Shown here piece by piece: positions 27,973 to 36,000 of a DNA stretch of 64,000 bases (position 1 is the stretch's first letter; the number at the start of each line of letters is the position of its first letter). The notes under the pieces are model-generated. The model saw only the letters and a program-made list of their open reading frames with translations. It was not told the DNA's origin and did no database searches. This stretch comes from Benzoatithermus flavus (GTDB taxonomy: Bacteria; Pseudomonadota; Alphaproteobacteria; Geminicoccales; Geminicoccaceae), in the NCBI RefSeq assembly GCF_037908215.1, contig NZ_JBBLZC010000002.1, positions 186,001 to 250,000 on the forward strand, written 5' to 3'. Position numbers and translations under genes: made by a program.

Positions 27973-28000
27973 TATGCAGATTTGTAAACCTTTGATTGAG
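27973..28000 (-). promoter_or_regulatory. Shared promoter-like element, copy B
   Basis: On the minus strand it runs from CTCAAT through GTTTACAA to TGCATA and continues into CATAAT, a five-of-six -10 box 18 bases from CTCAAT. It lies 46 bases before the receiver-EAL start. The layout is the same as copy A at 26322-26349, so one sigma factor or activator probably serves both genes. Confidence 0.55.
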
Positions 28001-28048
28001 GATCGCTGCGGTCTTGGCGTGGTGCCGAAGAGGACGCCGGGGAGCCTC

Positions 28049-29332
28049 TCAGCGGCTGGCGAAGCCCGCGGCGAACGCCTGTGGCGCCGGATCGACGATC
28101 CGCACGCTCCCGCGGTCCTGGATCTCGACCACCGCGAGGCCGTGCTCGGCGAGGCCGTCGGGCCGCAGGCGGAAGATCCCGACACCACCGATGAAACCCT
28201 GCGGATCGGTGAGCTGCGACTGCGTGAAGCGGGGCTCGCCCTGTGCGAGCAGGGCCGCGAGCGCGATGGCGTCGTAGGCCAGCACGGCGAGCGGGGCCGG
28301 CCGTCGGCCATAGACGGCGGCAAAGCGTCCGGCGAAGGTCTCGACCGCGTCCGGCGGCCACGTCGCGAGCCACGAGCCCTTGAGCCCGGCGTCGCTCATC
28401 AGCGCCGGGTCGTCCTGCCAGCGCATCGTGCCGAGGAACCGGGTCGAGGGCGAGGTGACGTCGTAATAGGCGAGGAGGGCGGCAATGGAACCGACACGAG
28501 AGCCGCCGTCGGCGATCAGCAGCGAGTCGAACCCCGGTGGCGGCAGACCCGGGCTCGCGGTCCGGGCACCCGGCTCCGCCGTCGCATCGGCAGCCGCTTC
28601 CGCCGGCAGCCCGCCGGGCCGGCCGACGGCCGCGACCTGGCGGACCGCTGCCGTCGGGCTGCTGCTGTCGGTGGGATAGGTCTGGGCGATCACGGCCGTG
28701 GCGCCGGGGATCCGCGCCACGGCCTGGCGCCAGGCGGCGATCGCGCGGACGCCGTAGGCATCGCCCGGCGCCAGGGCGGCGAAACGGGCGAGCCCCTGGC
28801 GAGCGGCATAACCGACCACGCGCTCGATCTGCTCCTCCGGCCGGAAGCCCAGGATGTAGGTGCCCGGGCCGGCGATGCTGGCATCGTTCGAGAACGAGAT
28901 CACGCTCACCCCGCGCTGGGCGGCGACCGGCGCCACGGCCGAGGTCGAGCGCGCGAACAGGGGCCCGATCAGGAGCTCCGCACCCGCATCGAGCGCGGCC
29001 CGTGCTGCGATCTCCGCCTGCTGCGGCTTGTCGCCGGTGTCGCGCGGCACGAGCTCGAGGTCGGTGCGGCCTACGTCGAACAGCGCCATCTGCGCCGCAT
29101 CCAGCATGTCCTGGCCGAGGCTCGCCGCCGAGCCCGTCAGCGGCAACAGAAGGCCCACCTTGGGTGCCGGCCGGGTCGGGGCGGGCGTCACCGGCAGGCT
29201 CTCGGGTGCTGCCGGCACGCTCGACGATTGCGGCAGCGGGGTCGGCGTGGTTACCTGGGTGCGGGCGCAGCCGGCGACCACGAGAAGGGCGATCAAGCTG
29301 AGTGTGAGACGAGAGCGCACGCGGCACCTCAC
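28049..29332 (-). CDS. LpoA-like penicillin-binding-protein activator lipoprotein
   Basis: The 427-residue lipoprotein has the lipobox VAGC at about residues 19-22 and a Pro-rich tether. It continues with a periplasmic-binding-protein fold starting KVGLLLPLTGSAASLGQDMLDAAQMALFD. It resembles the C-terminal module of LpoA, which activates peptidoglycan synthase PBP1A, but lacks LpoA's N-terminal TPR half. The family is also close to branched-chain amino acid binding proteins. Its position next to rsmI and yraN is the conserved lpoA-type neighbourhood. Its start overlaps the divergent rsmI start by 29 bases. Confidence 0.82.
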   Translation of the reverse strand: MRCRVRSRLTLSLIALLVVAGCARTQVTTPTPLPQSSSVPAAPESLPVTPAPTRPAPKVGLLLPLTGSAASLGQDMLDAAQMALFDVGRTDLELVPRDTGDKPQQAEIAARAALDAGAELLIGPLFARSTSAVAPVAAQRGVSVISFSNDASIAGPGTYILGFRPEEQIERVVGYAARQGLARFAALAPGDAYGVRAIAAWRQAVARIPGATAVIAQTYPTDSSSPTAAVRQVAAVGRPGGLPAEAAADATAEPGARTASPGLPPPGFDSLLIADGGSRVGSIAALLAYYDVTSPSTRFLGTMRWQDDPALMSDAGLKGSWLATWPPDAVETFAGRFAAVYGRRPAPLAVLAYDAIALAALLAQGEPRFTQSQLTDPQGFIGGVGIFRLRPDGLAEHGLAVVEIQDRGSVRIVDPAPQAFAAGFASR

Positions 29333-30260
29333 CGGATCGGCAGGAAGGGGCTCGCCGCAGCCCGCCGCGGCTCCCGAAGGGGGCGCTGCGACCGAGGGTG
29401 CGGGCCGGGAGAGCCAGCTTGCCCCCGGCCTTTATCTCGTTGCAACACCGATCGGCAATCTCGGCGACATCACGCGCCGGGCGGAAACGGTGTTGACCCT
29501 TGCCGACCTCGTCGTCTGCGAGGACCGTCGGGTGACGAGCCGCCTGCTCCGGCATCTGGGCCTGAGCCGGCCCTTGGGCCTCTACCACGAGCACAACGCC
29601 GAAGCCGCCCGGCCCGAGCTGCTGGCCCGGCTCGAGGCCGGCGGATCCGTGGCGCTCGTCAGCGATGCGGGCACGCCCGCGGTCTCGGACCCCGGCTACA
29701 AGCTCGTGCGCGAGGCGGTGCGGCGTGGCATCCGCGTGCACCCGATCCCGGGCCCTTCCGCCGCCCTGGCGGCGCTGGTCGCCTCGGGGCTTCCCACCGA
29801 CCGCTTCCTGTTCCAGGGTTTCCTGCCGCCCAGGAGCAGCGCCCGCCGTCGCGTGCTCGAGGAGCTGGCCACGGTGCGCGCGACGCTGCTTCTGTTCGAG
29901 GCACCGCACCGTCTGGCCGAGACGCTGGCCGATGCCGCCGCCGTCCTGGGCGATCGGCCGGCCGTGATCGCCCGCGAGCTCACGAAGCTGCACGAGGAGC
30001 TGAGGCCCGGCACGCTCGGGAGCCTCGCCGCGGCCTACGCGACGGCGGGCACGCCGAAGGGCGAGATCGTCATCGTCGTGGCTCCGCCCGAGGCACCCGC
30101 CGTGGTCGAGGACGATGCCGCCGTCGACAGGCTTCTCGCAGCAGCGCTGCGGACCAAGAGGCCGCGCCTCGCCGCGGGCGAGGTCGCGGCCGCCACCGGC
30201 CGTTCGGCCAACGAGCTCTACAAGCGGGCGCTCGCCCTTTCGGCCCGCGAGCGCTCATGA
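29304..30260 (+). CDS. rsmI: 16S rRNA 2'-O-ribose C1402 methyltransferase RsmI
   Basis: RsmI methylates the ribose of C1402 at the decoding centre. The tetrapyrrole-methylase fold is evident in LYLVATPIGNLGDITRRA, VCEDRRVTSRLLRHLG, VALVSDAGTPAVSDPGYKLV and PIPGPSAALAAL. A C-terminal helical domain ends the 318 residues. The only usable start before the conserved block is GTG at 29304, which gives a 38-residue lead and overlaps the divergent lipoprotein gene. Its stop overlaps the next start (ATGA). Confidence 0.93.
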   Translation: MRRERTRHLTGSAGRGSPQPAAAPEGGAATEGAGRESQLAPGLYLVATPIGNLGDITRRAETVLTLADLVVCEDRRVTSRLLRHLGLSRPLGLYHEHNAEAARPELLARLEAGGSVALVSDAGTPAVSDPGYKLVREAVRRGIRVHPIPGPSAALAALVASGLPTDRFLFQGFLPPRSSARRRVLEELATVRATLLLFEAPHRLAETLADAAAVLGDRPAVIARELTKLHEELRPGTLGSLAAAYATAGTPKGEIVIVVAPPEAPAVVEDDAAVDRLLAAALRTKRPRLAAGEVAAATGRSANELYKRALALSARERS

Positions 30261-30610
30261 GCCGGCGACGTCACGAGCGCGCCGGCCGGCTCGCCGAGAC
30301 GCTGGCGGCCTGGGTCCTCCGGCTCGAGGGCTACCGCATCCTCGCCCGACGCTATGCCACGCCCGTCGGCGAGATCGACCTCGTCGCCCGGCGCGGCGAT
30401 CTCGTGCTCTTCGTCGAGGTCAAGCACCGGCCAAGGGCTGCGCTCGCCATCGAGGCGCTGCTGCCGCAGCAGCAGCGGCGGATCGCCCGTGCCGCCGCCT
30501 GGTTCCTGCAGCACCGGCCGAGCCTCGCCGGCTGCGCCGTACGCTTCGATCTGATCGCGACCGCGCCCTGGCGCCTGCCGCGCCACGTCGTCGACGTCTG
30601 GCGTGCGTAG
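30257..30610 (+). CDS. YraN-like UPF0102 nuclease-fold protein
   Basis: This 117-residue protein of the UPF0102/YraN family has the Holliday-junction-resolvase-like endonuclease fold. The catalytic-type signature is present: GEIDLVARRGDLVLFVEVKHR, with Glu, Asp and the ExK-like EVK. The cellular role is not established. It is translationally coupled to rsmI by a four-base ATGA overlap, the standard rsmI-yraN arrangement, and converges on mutY with a 5-base gap. Confidence 0.92.
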   Translation: MSRRRHERAGRLAETLAAWVLRLEGYRILARRYATPVGEIDLVARRGDLVLFVEVKHRPRAALAIEALLPQQQRRIARAAAWFLQHRPSLAGCAVRFDLIATAPWRLPRHVVDVWRA

Positions 30611-30615
30611 CGCCT

Positions 30616-31701
30616 TCACCAGCGCAGCCCGGCATGGCGCAGGAGCTTCTTCGTGAAGGTCGGCAGTGCCAGTTCGGAAAAGCGGAAGGGCCGGGTCCAC
30701 ATCCCGTCCTCGCCATCCTCGATCGTGCCGCGGACGAGGCGGACGGTGAGGTCGAGATGGGTGAAGACGTGGCGCACCTCGCCCGGAATCGGGGTCCAGA
30801 CGGTGCGGGCGGGAGCGGAGTCCGCCATCGCGGCCGCCACGGCCTCGGGATCCTCGAGCCACGGTGTCGAGGGCAGCTCGATCATGCCGCCGAGCAGCCC
30901 TTCGAGTGGCCGACGCCGGAACAGCACCGCCCCGTCCACACGCTCGAGCAGGAAGGCCGTTGCGTGCCGCACCGCCCGTGGCGCACGCTCCACCTTGCGC
31001 GGGAAGCTTTCCTGATCGCCGCGCCGCGCCGCCGCGCACCAGCGCTGCCACGGACAGGCGAGGCAGGCCGGCCGCCGCGGCGTGCAGACCAGCGCTCCCA
31101 GCTCCATGAGGGCCTGCGCGAAGTCGCCCGCCCGTTCCGGGGCCGCCAGCCTCTGCGCTGAAGCCCGCAGCTTCGGCCGCGCTCCCGGCAGGGGTGCTTC
31201 CATGGCGAGCACCCGGCTCAGCACCCGCTCGACATTGGCGTCGACCGGCACCACCGCCTCTTCGCCGGCGATGGCGGCGATGGCGGCAGCGGTATAGGCG
31301 CCTATCCCCGGCAGGTCCGCGAGCGCGTCCGCCGTGAGCGGCAGCCGGCCGCCGTGCCGCTCGATCACCGCGCGGGCGCAGGCATGGAGCGCTCGCGCGC
31401 GCCGGTAGTAGCCGAGACCCTGCCAGGCATGCAGCACCTCCTCGAGCGGTGCTTCGGCCAGGGCTGCCAAGGTCGGAAAGCGGGCGAGGAACGGCTCGAA
31501 CCGACCCTGCACGGTCGCGACCGTGGTCTGCTGCAGCATGAGCTCGCTCACGAGCACGCGCCAGGGGTCCGGCGTCTCGCCCCGTGGTGTCCGCCACGGC
31601 AGCTCGCGTCTGGCGCCGTCGTACCAGGTGAGAAGTGCCCTGCGCAGCGTGCGTGCGGGCAGGGCCGGGAGAGAGCTGTCTGGTGGAGCGGTCTCGGGCA
31701 T
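30616..31701 (-). CDS. mutY: A/G-specific adenine glycosylase MutY
   Basis: MutY removes adenine mispaired with 8-oxoguanine. The HhH-GPD core has ELMLQQTTVATVQGRF, LPGIGAYTAAAIAAIA and VPVDANVERVLSR, the last with the catalytic Asp. The [4Fe-4S] ligands are C-x6-C-x2-C-x5-C (CTPRRPACLACPWQRWC). A NUDIX-like 8-oxoG recognition domain follows. The start MPETAPP gives 361 residues. It diverges from the DciA-like gene by 33 bases; mutY, DciA-like, DsbA-like and smc are neighbours in many alphaproteobacteria. Confidence 0.95.
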   Translation of the reverse strand: MPETAPPDSSLPALPARTLRRALLTWYDGARRELPWRTPRGETPDPWRVLVSELMLQQTTVATVQGRFEPFLARFPTLAALAEAPLEEVLHAWQGLGYYRRARALHACARAVIERHGGRLPLTADALADLPGIGAYTAAAIAAIAGEEAVVPVDANVERVLSRVLAMEAPLPGARPKLRASAQRLAAPERAGDFAQALMELGALVCTPRRPACLACPWQRWCAAARRGDQESFPRKVERAPRAVRHATAFLLERVDGAVLFRRRPLEGLLGGMIELPSTPWLEDPEAVAAAMADSAPARTVWTPIPGEVRHVFTHLDLTVRLVRGTIEDGEDGMWTRPFRFSELALPTFTKKLLRHAGLRW

Positions 31702-31734
31702 GGTACCGGGAAAGGGATCTCGCTGGAAACGACG

Positions 31735-32256
31735 ATGGCGCAGGACGACAAGGTGGCCCCCGAGGAGGGATGGCGGCAAGGGCAGAGCGGGCAGGCCGGG
31801 CGTCAGGTCGCCCGTCTCCTGGGCAGCGTGCTCGATCCCGCTGCTCGCCGCCGCGGCTTCGCGGAAGCGAGCCTGCTCACCGACTGGGCCACGATCGTGG
31901 GTCCCGGCCTCGCCCGCCGCTGCCAGCCCGTGCGCGTCGATTACGCCCCCGGCCGCCGTACCGGCGGCACGCTGCTCGTCCATGCCGGGAGTGCGGCCGC
32001 GGTCGAGCTCCAGCACGCCACACCCCAGATCGTGGAACGGATCAACAATTATTTCGGCTTCAACGCCATCCGCCAGCTCCGGCTGCTGCAGGTGCCGCTG
32101 AAGCCGGCGCCGCCGCCGCGTATGGCGCCGCCGCTGCGTCCCTTGCAGCCGGAGGAGGAGGCGGCGCTGCGGACCGCCCTCGACGGCATCGGCGACGAGG
32201 ACCTGCGGGAAGCGCTCCTGATGCTCGGCCGCGCCTTGCGCGGCACGCGTCCGTGA
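31735..32256 (+). CDS. DciA-like DUF721 protein
   Basis: The 173-residue protein has the DUF721 core ASLLTDWATIVGPGLARRCQPVRV, then TLLVHAGSAAAVELQHATPQIVERINNYFGFNAIRQLRLLQ. DciA family members recruit and help load the replicative helicase DnaB in bacteria without DnaC. The alphaproteobacterial proteins carry the same core plus a longer C-terminal tail, as here. Role by homology only. Confidence 0.85.
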   Translation: MAQDDKVAPEEGWRQGQSGQAGRQVARLLGSVLDPAARRRGFAEASLLTDWATIVGPGLARRCQPVRVDYAPGRRTGGTLLVHAGSAAAVELQHATPQIVERINNYFGFNAIRQLRLLQVPLKPAPPPRMAPPLRPLQPEEEAALRTALDGIGDEDLREALLMLGRALRGTRP

Positions 32257-32353
32257 GGTTGCGTGCACGGCGTCGGGCTTGCGGGTGGAGCCGTCCAACC
32301 CTATAGCAGCCGTGGGTTACGGCCCTTGCTTCCACCGGGGAGGTCGATCGGCG

Positions 32354-32962
32354 ATGCTCATGCTGCCCAGGCGTTCGGCTCTTGCTGCGGCCCTCGTCGG
32401 CCTCTCCTGGCTCGGCCTGCCGCCGGGAGTGGTACGCGCGGCCGAGGTGTCCGAGGGTGTTCTGGGCGATCCGAACGCGCCGGTGACGCTGATCGAGTAC
32501 TCCTCGCTCACCTGCCCGCACTGCGCCGCCTTCCAGCGCGACACCTTCCCGGCCCTGAAGCAGCGCTACATCGACACCGGCAAGGTGAAGATGGTCCTGC
32601 GCGACTTTCCGCTCGACGAGGTGGCGCTGAAGGCGGCGGTGATCGCGCACTGTGCGGGGGCCGACAAATATCCCCGCTTCGTCGACGTGTTCTTCCTGCA
32701 GCAGGCGAGCTGGACACGAGCACAGGATCCGATCGCGGCCCTGAAGCAGCTCGCGAAGCTCGGAGGGCTCGGCGAGGACGCGGCCGAGGCCTGCCTTGCC
32801 GACGAGGCCATGGAGAAGGCCGTGCTGCAGTCGCGCCTCGACGCGCAGCAGCGCTACAACGTCCGCTCCACCCCCACCTTCATTCTCGGCGACAAGACCT
32901 TCTCCGGCAGCCGCAGCATCGACGAGTTCGCGGCGATGATCGACCCGCTGCTCAAGCAGTGA
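32354..32962 (+). CDS. DsbA-family thiol:disulfide oxidoreductase
   Basis: This is a periplasmic thioredoxin-fold protein of 202 residues. It has a signal peptide (RRSALAAALVGLSWLGLPPG...VRA), the active site CPHC in YSSLTCPHCAAF, and the cis-Pro loop VRSTPTF. A DsbA-type helical insertion lies between them. GGAGG ten bases upstream supports the ATG at 32354; the frame is open from 32279 but without a site. Members next to smc are probably disulfide oxidases or isomerases. Confidence 0.9.
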   Translation: MLMLPRRSALAAALVGLSWLGLPPGVVRAAEVSEGVLGDPNAPVTLIEYSSLTCPHCAAFQRDTFPALKQRYIDTGKVKMVLRDFPLDEVALKAAVIAHCAGADKYPRFVDVFFLQQASWTRAQDPIAALKQLAKLGGLGEDAAEACLADEAMEKAVLQSRLDAQQRYNVRSTPTFILGDKTFSGSRSIDEFAAMIDPLLKQ

Positions 32963-33080
32963 GCGGCTGCGCGACGGCACGCGACCGAAGACGGTCGCAC
33001 TGAGGTTGCGGCCGGCGGCTTCCGCCCGAGGGGCGCCCCGGCTAGAGTGACGGCCGCCCCAAGACCTTGCGTATCCGACA

Positions 33081-36000
33081 TTGGAAATCACCAAGCTTCG
33101 CGTCAGCGGTTTCAAGTCGTTCTGCGATCCGGTCGAGCTCCTGATCGAGGCGGGGCTCACCGGCATCGTGGGCCCCAACGGCTGCGGCAAGTCGAACATC
33201 GTCGAGGCCCTGCGCTGGTGCATGGGCGAGAGCTCGGCCAAGGGCCTGCGCGGCGACGAGATGGAGGACGTGATCTTCAACGGCTCCGCCGCGCGGCCGG
33301 CGCACGACGTGGCCGAGGTCCGGATCAGGGTGCGCGGCAAGCCGGGCGGGCTCGCCGGCTTCGCGGAGGCGGAGGAGCTCGAGATCTCGCGCAAGATCGC
33401 GCGCGGCGTGGGCTCCACCTACCGGATCAACGGCAGGGAGGCGCGAGCCCGCGACGTCCAGCTCCTGTTCGCCGACGTCGGGGCGGGTTCGCGCAGCCCG
33501 GCCATCATCGGCCAGGGCCAGATCGGGTTCATCATCGACGCGAAGCCGGCCGAGCGCCGAAAGCTGCTCGAGGACGCGGCCGGCATCGGCGGCCTGCAGA
33601 CGCGCCGGCGCGAGGCCGAGCTCAAGCTCGAGGCGGCGCAGGCCAACCTGCAGCGCGTCGAGGATCTCTTGGGCGCGCAGGAAGCACGCCTCGCCGAGCT
33701 CAGGAAGCAGAGCCGCCAGGCCGAGCGCTACCGCAAGGTGGCGGCCGAGCTGCGCGGTGCCGAAGCACTCCTGCTTCTCGCCCGCCATGCCGCCGCCGCG
33801 GCCGAGGCGGAGCGGGCGAAAGCCGAGGTCGCGGCTGCCGCGGCCGAGCACGAGCGCTGCGCGGAAGCCAGCCTCGCCGCGCGCGAGGCCAGGGCCGCCG
33901 CTGCCGAGGCCTTGCCGGCTGCGCGCGAACGGGCGGCCGCCGCCCAGGCCCAGCTCGCTCAGCTCGAGGAGCGGCTTGTGAGCCTGCGCGCTGCCGCCGA
34001 GCGCGAGGCGCAGCATCTCGCGGCCCTGACCCGCCAGGAAGCCGAGGTCGATGCCGACCTCGCCCGGGCGAAGGCGGCGGTCGCCGAGCTCGGGCCGGCG
34101 GCGAGCCGGCTCGCAAGCGAGCTCGCGGAGGCCCTGCGCCGGCGCGAGGCGGCGGAGGCCGCGATCGGCACGAGGGTCGCCGAGGAGAAGATGGCGGCCG
34201 AGCGGCTCGACGAGGCGCAAGCGGCTTTGCACACGGCTGTGGCCAATGCTGCCGAGGCCGAGGCGCGGCTGGATGCGGCGCACCAGCGGCTGGATGCGCT
34301 GAAGGGCAGGACCGCCGCCATCGAGCGCGAGCTCGCGGCATTGCCGCCTTTGGCCCAGGCCCAGGAGGCGCGCACCCGTGCCGAGGCCGAACTCGCTGCA
34401 CGCGGCGCGGCGCTCGAGGCGGCCCGCGCGGCGCTGGCCGCGGCCGAAGCCGAGCTGCACGCGGCCGAGCCGCGGCGCGAGGCCGAGCGTGTCGCTCAGC
34501 TCGCTGCCGAGCGCGCGCTGGCCGCGGCTCGGCAGGAGCTCGCCGCGGCCGAGCTGCGGCTGCGCGAGGCCAAGGCCGCATCGGCCAGGCTGGCCGAGCG
34601 GCGCGCCACGCTGGGGCGGGCCACGGCGCGGCTGGCCGAGCGGCGCAAGGCGCACGACGCCAGGGTCGAGGCGAACCGACGCGGCCTCGCCGAGGCCGAC
34701 ATCGACGCCCGCACGGCCGAGCTGGCGGCCGCCGAAGCCGAGCTCGAGGCCGCGAACGGCGTCCTCGATGCCGCGCGGGCCGAGCTCGCCCAGGCCGAGC
34801 ACGGCCGCAGCGAGGCAGCCGAGGCCTTGCGCACGCTCCGCCGTTCGGCCGATGCGCTCGACGCCGAGATCAAGGTCCTGGAGAGCCTGGTGCGAGAGGC
34901 CGGCGCCGGTCCTGGCCTGATCGACACGCTGCATCTGCCGGAAGACCTCGCCACGGCGCTGGCGGCGGCGTTCGGCGACGATCTTCTGGCCGGCACCGAT
35001 GCAGCTGCATCCCGTTTCTGGCGCGAGCTGGCGCTCGCTGGGCCGCCCGCAGCGCTGCCCGAGCCGGCCGAGCCGCTGGCCCGTCACGTCACCGTGCCGC
35101 CCGTGCTGGCGGCGAAGCTCGCCCATGTCGGCCTGATCGAGCCGGAAGAGGCGCTCGCGGCGCAAGCCCGGCTCCGGCCCGGCCAGCGCCTCGTCAGCCG
35201 CGATGGCGGTCTGTGGCGCTGGGACGGCTTCGTCCGCGCACCCGGCGGCGAGGATGCGGCTGCGGCCCGGGTGCGTCACCACCTCCGCCTCCATGCCGCG
35301 CGCGAGGAGGCCTTGATCCTCGCCCGCGGCCTCGCCGAGCGCGAGGCCGGGCTGAAGGCGGCCGATGCGGTGCTGCAGGCGGCAAGGGCGCGCCTGGCGG
35401 AGGCCGAGAAGCGCTGGCGCACTGCCGATGCCGCCCAGCTCCGCGCCCGGCAGCGCCTGAGCGAGGCCGAGACGCAGGCCCGCCGTCTGGCGGCCGAGGC
35501 CGAACGGCTGGCGCAGGAGGAGGCGGGCCTCGTGCGCGAGGCCGGCGAGCTGGAAGCCGAGCGGGCCGAGATCGAGCGCCTCGCCGCCGGGCTCGAAGGC
35601 GAGGCCGCCCTGGCCGAGGCGGCGCAGGCGGCGCGCTCCGCCCTGGCGCAGGCCGAGCAGGCGGTGCGGGAGCGCACGGCCGCGCTGAAGAGAGAGGAAG
35701 CGGCCCACGAGGCTGCTGCCCGGGCCTTGCGCGAGCGCCGGGCCGCCCTCGAGCGAGGGCAGGCCGCTCTCGATCAGGCCCGCGCCGCCGCCGAGAAGGC
35801 GTCCCGTGTCGCGGCCGAGCTGGCGGCGGCGCGGCGCACGCGCGAGGCGGCGCTGGAGGAGGAGCGGGCGGGCCTGCTGGAAAGTCTGGCCGCTGCCGAG
35901 AAGGAGGTCGAGGCGGCTGCGGCTACCGCTGCGGAGCGTCGCGAGGCACGTGCCGCCGCCGAGGCGACGCACGAGGCGGCGGATCGGGGGCGGCGGGCGA

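Noticed and set aside
26322..28000. Shared element as a sigma-28 or sigma-54 promoter
   Set aside because: Spacing between the blocks does not match TAAAGTTT-N11-GCCGATAA or the GG-N10-GC rule.
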